A DNA stretch of 64,000 bases from an uncultured Bacteroidales bacterium (GCA_934700615.1 CAKUXR010000012.1:29829-93828); one strand, 5' to 3'. Numbered from the stretch's first letter, positions 8,912 through 18,728 are shown. A program made the numbers and translations. The notes: generated by a model from the sequence alone, not told the origin.

Positions 8912-9469
8912 ATGGAAGAACTGATTACTGACATTCTTCTGTCGGCATCGTTGTGTGCCGACTGCTTTGCCGTGGCATTGTGCTCAAGCGTCACGATGAA
9001 AAAAGTGACACTCGCGCAGGTGCTCAAGATAGCATTGATCTTCGCCGTCATACAGACCTCGTTCCTCTTTGTCGGCTGGGCGTTCGGCGACTTCATCGCG
9101 AGGTACGTGATGCATTTCGTCAAATGGATCGGAATGGGGCTTCTGGTTTTTGTGGGTGTGTCAATGATAAGGGAGGCCTTTTCTGAGGAAGAACCCAGAA
9201 ACCTTACCGGACTGCGCAACATCTTTCTCGCCGGAATCGCCGACAGTATCGATGCCCTGGCGGTAGGTATTTCAATGTCAATGGCAGGACGCAATCTGGC
9301 AGGCATGACGGTCCCTGTCGTGGCCGTCTTCATCATCACAGCCCTCTCTGTCATCATTGGCATCAAGGGCGGAAACCTGATCGGAACCAGAGCCGGCAAA
9401 CCTGCTGCCGTGTGTGGTGGCACTGTCCTTATATTGCTGGGAATCAATATCTTGCTTAATTTGTTCTAG
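8912..9469 (+). CDS. mntP: MntP-type manganese efflux pump
   Basis: A 185-residue six-helix membrane protein of the MntP (YebN) family that exports Mn2+. The two pseudo-symmetric halves each carry the conserved acidic helix: SLCADCFAVALCSS near residue 14 and AGIADSIDALAVGIS near residue 111. A GIKGGNLIG motif precedes the last helix. The length matches the family. No yybP-ykoY leader is visible upstream because the gene starts 1 bp after recR. An intrinsic terminator directly follows the stop. Confidence 0.92.
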   Translation: MEELITDILLSASLCADCFAVALCSSVTMKKVTLAQVLKIALIFAVIQTSFLFVGWAFGDFIARYVMHFVKWIGMGLLVFVGVSMIREAFSEEEPRNLTGLRNIFLAGIADSIDALAVGISMSMAGRNLAGMTVPVVAVFIITALSVIIGIKGGNLIGTRAGKPAAVCGGTVLILLGINILLNLF

Positions 9470-9471
9470 GC

Positions 9472-9502
9472 ATCACAAGACTTTCACCGTCTTGTGATTT
9501 TT
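9472..9502 (+). terminator. Intrinsic terminator after mntP
   Basis: A perfect 10-bp stem (ATCACAAGAC with GTCTTGTGAT) around a 7-nt loop is followed by a T run at 9498-9502. It ends the plus-strand run that began near 2.2 kb. The hairpin overlaps the last codons of the convergent murA. Confidence 0.85.
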
Positions 9503-10803
9503 GCGCCCAGAGCATTGAGCCTGTGCTCGATGTTTTCATAACCGCGGTCTATCTGGCCGACATTGCTTATCGTGCTTGTTCCCTTGGCTGACATTGCTGC
9601 CAGGAGGAGTGCGATACCGGCGCGGATATCAGGCGAAAGAAGGTTGCCGGCTTTCAGGCGGAACCTGTGGTCATGGCCGATGACTACAGCCCTGTGAGGG
9701 TCGCAGAGAATTATCTGGGCACCCATCTCTATAAGTTTGTCCACGAAGAAAAGTCGGCTCTCGAACATTTTCTGATGTATCAGCACGCTTCCCTTGCACT
9801 GTGTCGCCACCACCAGCATGACACTCAGGAGGTCAGGCGTGAGTCCAGGCCACGGTGCATCTGCAATGGTCATTATGGAACCGTCCATGAACGAATCTAT
9901 GGTATAGCTTTCCTGTGCCGGAATGAAAATGTCGTCACCGCGCTGCTCCAGATGCACACCAAGCCTCCTGAAGCTCTCAGGAATGATGCCGAGATTCTTC
10001 CAGGACACATCCTTGATGGTTATCGAACTTCTTGTCAATGCTGCCATGCCGATGAAACTGCCGACCTCGATCATGTCCGGAAGAATCTTGTGGACCGTTC
10101 CATGCAAGGTGTCAACACCTGTAATAGTGAGCAGATTCGAACCGATACCCTCAATGCCGGCTCCCATGGCCTTCAGCATTCTGCTGAGCTGCTGGATATA
10201 TGGCTCGCATGCGGCATTGTAAATCACGGTCTTGCCCTCGGCAAGTGATGCCGCCATGAGAATGTTGGCCGTGCCTGTCACAGATGCCTCGTCCAGAAGC
10301 ATATACGTACCCTGCAGATGACCTGATGCGGGGGCTTCAAGATAGAAGGCTTTGCGCTTGTCGTCATACCTGTGTGACGCTCCGAGATTTATCATGCCCT
10401 GAATATGCGTGTCCACACGCCGTCTTCCGATGCGGTCGCCGCCCGGTTTTGGGAACCATGCCTTCCCGAACCTCGCGAGGAGAGGACCGACCACCAGAAC
10501 CGAACCGCGCAAGGAGGCGCACTTCTTCACAAAATCTTCGCTTTCAATGTATTCAGTGTCAATGTCATCCGCCTTGAATCTGTATTCTCCGTGTCCCAGG
10601 CGGTTCACCTTGACTCCCATGCTTTCCAGCAGGCTTATCAGGTTCTTTACATCCAGGATTTCGGGGACGTTGCTTATGATGACTTCTTCTTTTGTGAGAA
10701 GTACCGCACTTATTACCTCAAGAGCCTCGTTCTTCGCCCCCTGCGGGATGATTTCTCCGTGGAGTTCATGTCCTCCCTCTACTATAAATGTGCTGTTGTC
10801 CAT
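9484..10803 (-). CDS. murA: UDP-N-acetylglucosamine 1-carboxyvinyltransferase, Asp active-site variant
   Basis: A 439-residue MurA that transfers enolpyruvate from PEP to UDP-GlcNAc, the first committed step of peptidoglycan synthesis. It has the EPSP-synthase fold, with PQGAKNEALEV near residues 20-30 carrying the conserved Lys-Asn. The catalytic-loop motif reads PGGDRIGRRRVDTHI, so the general-acid position usually held by Cys (E. coli Cys115) is Asp123, encoded by the codon at 10435-10437. Cys-to-Asp at this position keeps activity and prevents fosfomycin alkylation in known cases. It lies 3 bp downstream of murB in one operon. Its stop overlaps the mntP terminator hairpin. Confidence 0.95.
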   Translation of the reverse strand: MDNSTFIVEGGHELHGEIIPQGAKNEALEVISAVLLTKEEVIISNVPEILDVKNLISLLESMGVKVNRLGHGEYRFKADDIDTEYIESEDFVKKCASLRGSVLVVGPLLARFGKAWFPKPGGDRIGRRRVDTHIQGMINLGASHRYDDKRKAFYLEAPASGHLQGTYMLLDEASVTGTANILMAASLAEGKTVIYNAACEPYIQQLSRMLKAMGAGIEGIGSNLLTITGVDTLHGTVHKILPDMIEVGSFIGMAALTRSSITIKDVSWKNLGIIPESFRRLGVHLEQRGDDIFIPAQESYTIDSFMDGSIMTIADAPWPGLTPDLLSVMLVVATQCKGSVLIHQKMFESRLFFVDKLIEMGAQIILCDPHRAVVIGHDHRFRLKAGNLLSPDIRAGIALLLAAMSAKGTSTISNVGQIDRGYENIEHRLNALGAKITRR

Positions 10804-10806
10804 TTC

Positions 10807-11874
10807 CTATAGTATTTCCGCCTCGGGGTGCAGTCCGATTCCGAACTTCTCTTTCACTGAAGCGATGATTTGATTTTTAAGGTCAATGATTTCCTTCGGG
10901 GTTGCCTTTCCGGTAGCATTGACAATGACCAGCGGCTGCTTCTCATAGACTCCCGCATTGCCGCAGGTGCGTCCTTTCCACCCGCATTGCTCAATCAGCC
11001 ATGCGGCAGGTATCTTTATACCCTTATCTGTCACATAGTGAGGGACTTCTGCCCCTTCGGCGACAGCTTTGACATTGGCAAATACCTCTTCCGAAACTAC
11101 TGGATTCTTGAAAAAGCTGCCAGCACTTCCGATTTCTGACACCTCAGGCAGTTTCTCCCTGCGGATGCCGATGATGACGTTTCTTATCAATGCCGGTGTA
11201 AGAGCTTCTGACGCATCCACTTCCTCGGCCGGAACGCCCAAGGCTCCGCTCAGGGCCGTGCGGATATTTCCGTACTCGAGTCTCGGACGTCTCTCTCTTG
11301 TCAATGCCAGTATGACGTTGGTCACTATGTATCTGTCTCTGGCCTCGGGAGACTTGAACATTGACTCGCGGTATCCGTATTTGCATTCGTTGACATTGAA
11401 ATGGACGAACTCTTCTTCGACGGTGTCGTAGCAATAGACCTGACGTATGATGTCTGCGATTTCAGCACCGTAGGCTCCGATGTTCTGGACTGCCGCCGCC
11501 CCTGTTTCGCCCGGGATGTATGACAGATTCTCTGCGCCCCACAGTCCGTTTTCCGCCGCCCATTTGCAGAAACCGTCGAATGCCACGCCCGCGCCTACTG
11601 ATACAAGCGCTTCATTGTCAGATATATACAGAGGGTCGTCTTCCGGCAGTTCATAGATAAACTTCACTGCCGAGTGTAGAATTGTCCCGTCGAAATTTCC
11701 GCTGAAGAGCAGGTTGCTTCCGCCTCCGATATGCTTCACCGGTTTGGGGAGAGTCCCGAAATCTATGTCAATGAGATCCGCGATGGAATCATATTCTATG
11801 AATGAGCGGCATTTTACTTTCATCCTGAATGTGTTGTATGCCGTGAGGTCCTTATTGGTCGTTTTCCTGATCAT
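10807..11874 (-). CDS. murB: UDP-N-acetylenolpyruvoylglucosamine reductase
   Basis: A 355-residue FAD-dependent MurB that reduces the MurA product to UDP-MurNAc using NADPH. FAD-binding blocks are clear (GGGSNLLFSGNF, then YIPGETGAAAVQNIGAYGAE). The catalytic serine lies in GSAGSFFKNP and the proton-relay Glu in the C-terminal GLHPEAEIL. The length and the presence of the Tyr-containing insertion are those of type I MurB. ATG 11874 is preceded by a well-matched promoter at 11897-11928. murA follows after 3 bp, so the two successive steps of the pathway are transcribed together. Confidence 0.95.
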   Translation of the reverse strand: MIRKTTNKDLTAYNTFRMKVKCRSFIEYDSIADLIDIDFGTLPKPVKHIGGGSNLLFSGNFDGTILHSAVKFIYELPEDDPLYISDNEALVSVGAGVAFDGFCKWAAENGLWGAENLSYIPGETGAAAVQNIGAYGAEIADIIRQVYCYDTVEEEFVHFNVNECKYGYRESMFKSPEARDRYIVTNVILALTRERRPRLEYGNIRTALSGALGVPAEEVDASEALTPALIRNVIIGIRREKLPEVSEIGSAGSFFKNPVVSEEVFANVKAVAEGAEVPHYVTDKGIKIPAAWLIEQCGWKGRTCGNAGVYEKQPLVIVNATGKATPKEIIDLKNQIIASVKEKFGIGLHPEAEIL

Positions 11875-11896
11875 TGGTCAATTTGGAATAAACATA

Positions 11897-11928
11897 CAAA
11901 CTTAATCAAAAACGTCGTCTTGGCCAAA
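11897..11928 (-). promoter_or_regulatory. murB-murA promoter (-33 TTTG and -7 TAAGTTTG)
   Basis: Read on the minus strand, TTTG (11925-11928) and TAAGTTTG (11897-11904) are 20 bp apart, a full match to the Bacteroidota promoter. The -7 element is about 22 bp before the murB ATG. Confidence 0.65.
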
Positions 11929-11973
11929 CTTCATTTTTTTTAGAAAAAAGTGTGTAGAAATGCATAAATAATT

Positions 11974-11981
11974 TATATTTG
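11974..11981 (+). promoter_or_regulatory. -7 promoter element for the SusC/SusD pair
   Basis: TATATTTG matches TAnnTTTG and is followed by a leader of about 45 nt before the SusC ATG. It is divergent from the murB promoter, with about 70 bp between the -7 elements. Confidence 0.6.
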
Positions 11982-12033
11982 TGATACCTGAATTTTTAAA
12001 CGATAACATTTTTTATCAACTAATAATCTGCCT

Positions 12034-15000
12034 ATGATTCATGAAAAAAAGAATGGCAATGTAAAACTTTACATTTGTCTGGCAGCTGCTCTTTGCGCCT
12101 ATTTACCTGTTGGCGTCAATATGTATGCGGCTCGTGCTGAAAAACCTTCAGCATCAAATGTTTATCAGCAGACTCGAATTTTGGTGTCCGGCAGGATCCT
12201 GGATTCTTCAGGCCAGCCTGTCCCTGGTGCCAGCGTCATCGAGAAGGGTACGACCAATGGTGTGAATACTGACATTGATGGAAAATTCACCATCTCTGTG
12301 AAGTCAGGATCTTCTCTTGAAGTATCTTGTATCGGGTATGAGACCGTCAGTGTCGCTGCTTCAGAAAACCTGTCCGTTACACTTAGAGAGGACACCCAGT
12401 TCCTCGATGAGGTAGTCGTTGTCGGTTTCGGTACACAGAAGAAGGTCAACATGACAGGTTCTGTCGCTGCTGTGGATGTGGACAAGGCATTTGGCAGCAA
12501 GCCTATCACCGATGTTTCAAAAGGTCTTCAGGGTGTTGTTCCGGGATTGTCCATTACCTACAACAGCAATGACCTGAATGCATCTCCTACTATGAAGATC
12601 CGCGGTACTGGCTCCATCAACGGAGACAATACCCCTCTCATCCTTCTTGACGGTGTCGAGGTTCCTGACCTGTCTTTTGTGAACCCTGACAATATCAAGA
12701 GCATTTCTGTCCTCAAGGACGCGGCTTCAGCTTCCATCTACGGTTCCCGTGCGGCATGGGGAGTTGTCCTCATCACTTCGAAAGACGGTTCTGCCGTAAA
12801 GGACAAAGTCTCCATCACTTATTCGAACAACTTCTCCTGGAACCAGCCTATCGGCCTTCCTAAGTACATTACTGACAAGGAAGGCGTACTTGCCCAGCTC
12901 GAGGAAGGTATGCTTGCACAGAAGAACGTGGACGGATCCAGAATTGAGGCTTTCGGTATGTATTACGATACTATCGGAAAGGGTATCACGACATGGTTTG
13001 ACAAGTATTCCGGAAATCTCAGTAATCCTGTTTACAAATACGGCGAGGATTACGAGTTCATAGAAGGCACTCCTTATTATTATAGAGTTTCTGACCCTAA
13101 CAAGGAGATATTCAAGACTTCATTCTCCCAGACCCATAACCTTTCCGTCAATGGCAATACCGGTAAGACTAACTACAATATCGGCCTCGGTTACACCATG
13201 AATGACGGAACGCTGAAAGCGGCCAAGAAGAATGACGTTAAGAGATACAACCTCAATCTTTCCACCAACACTCAGGTCAAGAACTGGTTGAACATAGGAA
13301 CCAAGGTGATGTATGTGGAGAAGGAATACGAGTATCCTTATGGCTATTCCCAGAGTAAAGGTGCTACAGGCCTTCTCTATTATGTGATGCGTTTCCCTGC
13401 ATTCTTCCCGTTCGGAATATCTGACGGCAGCAAATTGGCTGACGGCTCGTACGCGAGTGATTCGGCTGCAACCGGTGAGGGTCTGTATTTCCGTCATGGA
13501 AATGCGTATGTCGCAAATGAAAGCATCTGCTCTTCCAAGGACCAGTATCTGACTCTCGGCGGCAATGTCAGGATTAATCTTGCTCCGGGCCTTTCTTTCT
13601 ATGGAGACTACACAAGAGGACGTTACAATTATGAGAACAGGTCTATGCGTCAGCCTTATTATGTCGCAAACTGGTCATTCCCTAAGAAGGCTGCCGTCAC
13701 TACAAATGATTTCCTGGAGAGAACTTATGTAAGTAAGATTACCAACACTTACAATGCTTATTTCGACTATCTGTTCGATATACAGAAGCAGCATAATTTC
13801 GCGATCAAGGTAGGTGCGAATGCTGAGGACCTCAGATACGACAGCCAGTCTGTCAAGGTAAACGGTGTGCAGGATGTGGAGCATCCGACACTCAATCTTA
13901 CTGACGGCAAGAATGAAGGTATTGTCGATGAGTCCCTCAGACATAGGGCTACAGCCGGTTTCTTCGGACGTATCAACTATAACTACAAAGAAAAGTATCT
14001 CCTCGAATTGAACGGACGTTATGACGGTTCTTCTTCATTCCGTACAGGCAAGCAGTGGGCATTCTTCTCATCAGCTTCTGCAGGTTACCGTATCTCTGAA
14101 GAGAAGTTCTGGACCAATATCAAGCCGTACGTTCCGACTCTCAAGGTAAGGGCATCTTACGGTTCTGTAGGTAACCAGGCTCTTGAATCATGGTATCCTT
14201 ACATCTCTACGATGGCTACAGAAACTGTAAGCTGGGTAGGAACCGATATGAACCAGGTTTCCACGACCACCACTCCTTCTGCAGTCAATCCTGATATGAC
14301 TTGGGAAAAGATCCGCACCCTGGATATAGGATTCGATGCAGGATTCTTCAATAATGAACTCAATGTCACCTTCGACTGGTATCAGAGACGCAACGTCGGT
14401 ATGCTTGTGGCAGGTAACGAGATTGTGCGTTATGCAGGTATCGCTGTGGCACCTCTTGAGAATGGTGGTGATATGAAGACCAACGGATGGGAACTCCAGA
14501 TCGACTACAATCACTCATTCAACAAGGATTTTGCAATCTACGGAACCTTTACTCTTTCTGATGCCAAATCTGAGATTACCAAGTGGAACAATACTACCGG
14601 TGCACTCAACAGTTGGTATAAGGGTAAGAAACTTGGTGAAATCTGGGGATTCGAGACGGACAGATATTTCAATTCTTCTGACGTGAACCCGGACGGTACT
14701 CTCAAGACGGGTACCCCTGACCAGTCTTATCTGCAGAACGGTTCATTCCGTTTCGGTGCTGGTGACATCAAGTACAAGGATTTGAACAAGGATGGAAAGA
14801 TTGATACCGGAAAGGGTACTATCGATGACCACGGAGACCTCAAGAGAATCGGAAACCAGCTCCCTCGTTATGAGTATTCACTCAGAGTGGGTGCGATGCT
14901 GAAAGGTTTTGATGTTGAAGTTCTTTTGCAGGGTGTCGGAAAACGCGACATGTGGAGTACATCTTCACTCTTTATCCCTCATGCTGCAGGCGCACAGATG

Positions 15001-15417
15001 AATATTTTCGAGAATCAGCTGGATTACTGGACAGAAAGCAACCAGAATGCGAGATTCCCTCGTCCATACATCAATGGCGCTTTCGGTTCGCTTTCTGGTC
15101 TTCCTGGCAACTCCGGATGCAACAACTTCGCTCCTCAGACCAAGTATCTGAACAATCTTGCTTATCTGAGAGTAAAGAACTTTACAGTAGGCTACACCCT
15201 TCCGCAGAATCTTACCAGAAAGATTTTTGTCGAGAAACTCCGTTTCTATTTCAGCGCACAGAATCTCTTCACCTTCGACCATATCGACGGAGTTATGGAT
15301 CCTGAATGTACGGGAGGTAGTTCGAAGGAATACACCAATGGCATGGATATGACGATGGCAGGTCGTGCAATGCCGTTCAACCGCCAGTGGTCTTGTGGAC
15401 TTCAGATTACTTTCTAA
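12034..15417 (+). CDS. SusC/RagA-family TonB-linked outer-membrane transporter
   Basis: A 1127-residue TonB-dependent importer. It has an N-terminal hydrophobic signal (about residues 11-30) and a carboxypeptidase-D-like regulatory domain (GRILDSSGQPVPGASV to about residue 120). A TonB-box-like EVVVVGFGTQKK leads into the plug domain with the SusC signature (LLDGVEVPDLSFVNPDNI, then KDAASASIYGSRAAWGV). A long 22-stranded barrel ends in Phe (GLQITF). It would act with the downstream SusD 19 bp away to import a glycan or other large nutrient. No glycosidase, sulfatase, peptidase or sensor gene is adjacent, so the substrate cannot be inferred. No N-terminal STN domain is seen, arguing against anti-sigma signalling through it. 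Confidence 0.95.
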   Translation: MIHEKKNGNVKLYICLAAALCAYLPVGVNMYAARAEKPSASNVYQQTRILVSGRILDSSGQPVPGASVIEKGTTNGVNTDIDGKFTISVKSGSSLEVSCIGYETVSVAASENLSVTLREDTQFLDEVVVVGFGTQKKVNMTGSVAAVDVDKAFGSKPITDVSKGLQGVVPGLSITYNSNDLNASPTMKIRGTGSINGDNTPLILLDGVEVPDLSFVNPDNIKSISVLKDAASASIYGSRAAWGVVLITSKDGSAVKDKVSITYSNNFSWNQPIGLPKYITDKEGVLAQLEEGMLAQKNVDGSRIEAFGMYYDTIGKGITTWFDKYSGNLSNPVYKYGEDYEFIEGTPYYYRVSDPNKEIFKTSFSQTHNLSVNGNTGKTNYNIGLGYTMNDGTLKAAKKNDVKRYNLNLSTNTQVKNWLNIGTKVMYVEKEYEYPYGYSQSKGATGLLYYVMRFPAFFPFGISDGSKLADGSYASDSAATGEGLYFRHGNAYVANESICSSKDQYLTLGGNVRINLAPGLSFYGDYTRGRYNYENRSMRQPYYVANWSFPKKAAVTTNDFLERTYVSKITNTYNAYFDYLFDIQKQHNFAIKVGANAEDLRYDSQSVKVNGVQDVEHPTLNLTDGKNEGIVDESLRHRATAGFFGRINYNYKEKYLLELNGRYDGSSSFRTGKQWAFFSSASAGYRISEEKFWTNIKPYVPTLKVRASYGSVGNQALESWYPYISTMATETVSWVGTDMNQVSTTTTPSAVNPDMTWEKIRTLDIGFDAGFFNNELNVTFDWYQRRNVGMLVAGNEIVRYAGIAVAPLENGGDMKTNGWELQIDYNHSFNKDFAIYGTFTLSDAKSEITKWNNTTGALNSWYKGKKLGEIWGFETDRYFNSSDVNPDGTLKTGTPDQSYLQNGSFRFGAGDIKYKDLNKDGKIDTGKGTIDDHGDLKRIGNQLPRYEYSLRVGAMLKGFDVEVLLQGVGKRDMWSTSSLFIPHAAGAQMNIFENQLDYWTESNQNARFPRPYINGAFGSLSGLPGNSGCNNFAPQTKYLNNLAYLRVKNFTVGYTLPQNLTRKIFVEKLRFYFSAQNLFTFDHIDGVMDPECTGGSSKEYTNGMDMTMAGRAMPFNRQWSCGLQITF

Positions 15418-15436
15418 TTTCTAATACTTTGAATAT

Positions 15437-17227
15437 ATGAGAAATAAATTCTATATGTTAGCGATGGCCGCTGTGGCTGCCATCGGCCTGAGCGGATGTT
15501 CCGACTATCTGGACAAGAAACCGTTGGACAGCAACTCGGACGACACCAACTGGACTTCTGAATCGGCTCTTGAAATTTATTCTTGGAAATTTTATGGCTA
15601 TCTCAGCAGTATGAGCTATGGTTCAGGTTGGACAAGAGGTCAGTATCATGGTGAGACCTTGACTGATGATTATGCTACCGAGTCATTCACGGAATTCACC
15701 AAGAATATTCCTAACTCATCTTCTGCCTGGAATACTCCTTATGACAGGATCCGTGAAGCCAATATCCTTCTGTCACGTGTGGACAGAATACCTAATCTGT
15801 CAGAGGCTGCTGCAAATCATTGGAGAGGAGTAGCCCGTTTCTTCAGAGCACTCTATCACTATGAACTGGTGAAGACTTATGGTGACGTAGTATGGGTAGA
15901 TTCAGAAGTGGATTTCTCTAAGCAGGAGAACGTTACCCGTCCTAGGGATTCACGCGTCACTGTAATGGATAATGTTGTTGCGGATCTGGAGTTTGCGATG
16001 AACAACTGTCTGGAACCGTCCAAGGCAGGAGCCAATACTGTAAACAATATGGTTGCTGCGGCTCTTCTTTCCAGAGTTGCTCTTTATGAGGGCGCATGGG
16101 AGAAGTACCACAAGTTATCAAATGGCCACCCTGACCAGTTCTACGCAAAGGCCAAGGAAGCTGCCAACAAGGTGATTTCCAGCGGCCTGTATGAGATTTC
16201 CGACAACTACAAGACCATGTACAACTCTTTGTCATTGGCCGGAAGCAAGGAAGTTCTCCTTTACAAGATTTATTCTATTGCCAATGTCAATGGAGGTAAG
16301 GTTACAGCCGGTCACACCCAGTACGGATATGTGGTTACATCTACTCCTACATGGGGATTGACCAAGAGCGCAGTGGAAAACTATGCACAGGCTGATGGTC
16401 TGCCTATCCACATGAAGGCTGGCGGTTATGATGATTCTACCCTGAGCGGTATTTTCAGCGAGCGTGATGCACGTCTCGGATGCACTGTCACATCGACAAT
16501 TCTTCCGGTTGTCAAACTCACTTATGATGCAGGTATCAATTCTACCACAGGATACTGGACTACAAAATTTGTCGAGTGGGACAAAAAGACTGAATATGAA
16601 GGACTTGGAACATGGCTTGGTCCTTTGAATGATACCGACGGCCCTATTTTCCAGTATTCAGAGGTGCTCGAAAACTATGCCGAGGCATGTGCTGAGCTCA
16701 ATCAGATTACTCAGGATGACCTTGACAAGTCCGTGAATATTCTCCGTACTAAGCATGGCAAGATTCCGGCATTGAAACTTGTCGGTACTGACGGCTGCTC
16801 AGTGGACGGTACTGTCATTACCAAAGATCCTAAGGATCCTGCTGCCAATGTTCTTCTCCAGGAGCTTCGCCGTGACCGCAGAAGTGAACTCATGGCTGAC
16901 GGATTCCGTCATGATGACCTCATGAGATGGGCTCTCGGAAAGAATCTTGATACCAAGGAGAATCCTGCCGGATATGTCGGAGTTTCCAGTGATGCATTGA
17001 AGGCATACAGCGAGACTGTAGAAGGCTCTGACTGGAGTGGTGTGATGGAGGCGAACTTCTTCGTCACTGTAGATGGCAAAGTCTATAAGTCACCTTATAA
17101 TACTTCTGCTGCTACAGGTACCGGCGCCAAGGTTGACCGCGTATGGAATGACAAGTACTATCTGGAGCCTATCCCTTCAGGACAGTCACTTCTCGACCCT
17201 AATCTCGGTCAGAATAACGGCTGGTAG
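15437..17227 (+). CDS. SusD/RagB-family surface nutrient-binding lipoprotein
   Basis: A 596-residue lipoprotein with a signal peptide and lipobox LSGC (Cys20) followed by the typical SDYLDKKP start of SusD mature proteins. Family blocks are present: AILLSR-like REANILLSRVD, a helical FRALYHYELVKTYGDV segment, and a C-terminal ELRRDRRSELMADGFRHDDLMRW, the best conserved SusD motif. It caps the SusC barrel and binds the ligand. It is 19 bp downstream of the transporter gene, and an intrinsic terminator follows its stop by 25 bp, so this is a two-gene transcription unit. Confidence 0.95.
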   Translation: MRNKFYMLAMAAVAAIGLSGCSDYLDKKPLDSNSDDTNWTSESALEIYSWKFYGYLSSMSYGSGWTRGQYHGETLTDDYATESFTEFTKNIPNSSSAWNTPYDRIREANILLSRVDRIPNLSEAAANHWRGVARFFRALYHYELVKTYGDVVWVDSEVDFSKQENVTRPRDSRVTVMDNVVADLEFAMNNCLEPSKAGANTVNNMVAAALLSRVALYEGAWEKYHKLSNGHPDQFYAKAKEAANKVISSGLYEISDNYKTMYNSLSLAGSKEVLLYKIYSIANVNGGKVTAGHTQYGYVVTSTPTWGLTKSAVENYAQADGLPIHMKAGGYDDSTLSGIFSERDARLGCTVTSTILPVVKLTYDAGINSTTGYWTTKFVEWDKKTEYEGLGTWLGPLNDTDGPIFQYSEVLENYAEACAELNQITQDDLDKSVNILRTKHGKIPALKLVGTDGCSVDGTVITKDPKDPAANVLLQELRRDRRSELMADGFRHDDLMRWALGKNLDTKENPAGYVGVSSDALKAYSETVEGSDWSGVMEANFFVTVDGKVYKSPYNTSAATGTGAKVDRVWNDKYYLEPIPSGQSLLDPNLGQNNGW

Positions 17228-17251
17228 TCTATAATATACTGGTAAAACAGA

Positions 17252-17296
17252 ATCCGTTGCACTTCAAGTATTTGCAGAAGTGCAACGGATTTTTTT
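17252..17296 (+). terminator. Strong intrinsic terminator after SusD
   Basis: A 14-bp perfect stem (17252-17265 with 17277-17290) with an 11-nt loop is followed by seven T. On the minus strand the same hairpin sits directly after the antiporter stop, so it may serve both converging units. Confidence 0.9.
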
Positions 17297-18585
17297 CAGC
17301 TGTATTTTCTCGGCAGTCTCAGCATGATGGCCATTATGGCGAAAATGCCCAAGGCATACGGATAGAAAAGCCATTTGATTATGCTGAGCGAAGATATTCC
17401 TGCGAGGCCTGAAGCCATCAGCATCTGTGCGCCGTAGGGTAGAAGCCCCTGGATTACGCACGAGAACGTGTCCAGGATGCTGGCAGTCTTGCGCGGGTCC
17501 AGACCGAAACGCGAAGTGATATCTTTGGCAATTCCTCCTGTTGTGAGAATCGCGATTGTATTGTTAGCCGTGCAGACATTTGCCAGACTGACAAGGGCAG
17601 CGATGCTGAGTTCCGCACCGCGTTTGCCTCCTATCCGTCTGGTAAGCAGATAGACGAGATAGTCGATGCCTCCGTTGTACCTGATCAGTTCCAGCATGCC
17701 TCCGGACAGCATTGTCACTATTATCAGGTCTCCCATTCCGGCAATACCTTTGCCGATTCCGCCCAGCCATCCGGTCCAGTCAAGAGTGCCTTGAGAAAAA
17801 CCGATTATTGCATTGACAACGATGCCGACGGCGAGGACTTCCACGACATTGACGCCGGAAAGCGCGAGCCCGATCACCAGAATATAGGGGATGAGCCTGA
17901 CCCAATTGATGTCGCCTGCCGGCTGCGCAAAGGACGCGCCCTGACCCATAATGATATAAATTGCCGCAACTGTCAATGCTGCCGGGGCGACGATTCTGAG
18001 GTTGACCTTGAACTTGTCAGACATGAGGCAGCCCTGAGTCTTCGTAGCGGCAATTGTCGTGTCCGAAATGAAGGAAAGATTGTCTCCGAAAAATGCTCCG
18101 CCGGCGACAATGGCTGTGATGAAGCCCGTGTCAATGCCGGATTCCGCTGCTATTCCTGCGGCTACCGGAACGAGGGCCACGATTGTGCCGACACTGGTTC
18201 CTATTGCCATTGAGATGAAACAGGATGCCAGGAACAGGCCCACGTATATCATTGACGGGGGAAGGATTGCCAGCGTGACATTGACAGTGGCCTCAATTGC
18301 GCCTATTTCTTTTGCGGTTTCCGCGAAGGCGCCGGCGAGGATGAATATCCAGAGCATGAGAAGGACGTTTTTCTGTCCTGCGCCCTGTGAAAAGACGGCT
18401 ATCTTGTCCTCGAGCGGACCTTTTTTGCTGATGAGCAGGCCGTAGGCGGAGGCTATGAGAAATGCGGATGCAATAGGAATCTTATAGAAATCTCCTGCGA
18501 CTATGGAGGATATGAGGTATATTCCGAGAAATACAATGAGCGGACTCAGGGCCAGCAGCCCCTGGGTTTTTGTTCTATCTGTCAT
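17296..18585 (-). CDS. NhaC-family Na+/H+ antiporter
   Basis: A 429-residue, roughly 11-helix membrane protein of the NhaC antiporter family (ion transporter superfamily). The conserved membrane signatures are readable: SMAIGTSVGTIVALVPVA, then GGAFFGDNLSFISDTT, the most diagnostic block, and ANVCTANNTIAILTTGG in the second half. The pseudo-repeat of the two TN-containing re-entrant segments supports the assignment. Members exchange Na+ for H+; some exchange organic acids such as malate and lactate, so the substrate is not certain. ATG 18585 lies 20 bp from a TATATTTG element at 18605-18612 on the same strand. Confidence 0.88.
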   Translation of the reverse strand: MTDRTKTQGLLALSPLIVFLGIYLISSIVAGDFYKIPIASAFLIASAYGLLISKKGPLEDKIAVFSQGAGQKNVLLMLWIFILAGAFAETAKEIGAIEATVNVTLAILPPSMIYVGLFLASCFISMAIGTSVGTIVALVPVAAGIAAESGIDTGFITAIVAGGAFFGDNLSFISDTTIAATKTQGCLMSDKFKVNLRIVAPAALTVAAIYIIMGQGASFAQPAGDINWVRLIPYILVIGLALSGVNVVEVLAVGIVVNAIIGFSQGTLDWTGWLGGIGKGIAGMGDLIIVTMLSGGMLELIRYNGGIDYLVYLLTRRIGGKRGAELSIAALVSLANVCTANNTIAILTTGGIAKDITSRFGLDPRKTASILDTFSCVIQGLLPYGAQMLMASGLAGISSLSIIKWLFYPYALGIFAIMAIMLRLPRKYS

Positions 18586-18604
18586 GTTCCATTTATAATT
18601 TTCG

Positions 18605-18612
18605 CAAATATA
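18605..18612 (-). promoter_or_regulatory. -7 promoter element for the NhaC-type gene
   Basis: TATATTTG on the minus strand, 20 bp before the ATG. It is divergent from the CorA promoter at 18647. Confidence 0.6.
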
Positions 18613-18646
18613 CTGCCTTTTTCTTCTTCATTTCGGGAAAAAGTGA

Positions 18647-18654
18647 TAATTTTG
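18647..18654 (+). promoter_or_regulatory. -7 promoter element for corA
   Basis: TAATTTTG matches TAnnTTTG and leaves a leader of about 70 nt before ATG 18729. Its position rules out the longer upstream reading of the CorA frame from 18570. Confidence 0.55.
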
Positions 18655-18728
18655 CAGGCTTGCAGTTCTATGCAGTAGGCAGGAGAAGAAGTTTAACCTC
18701 CCGGGATTCCGGAAAAAACATCAGAGGT

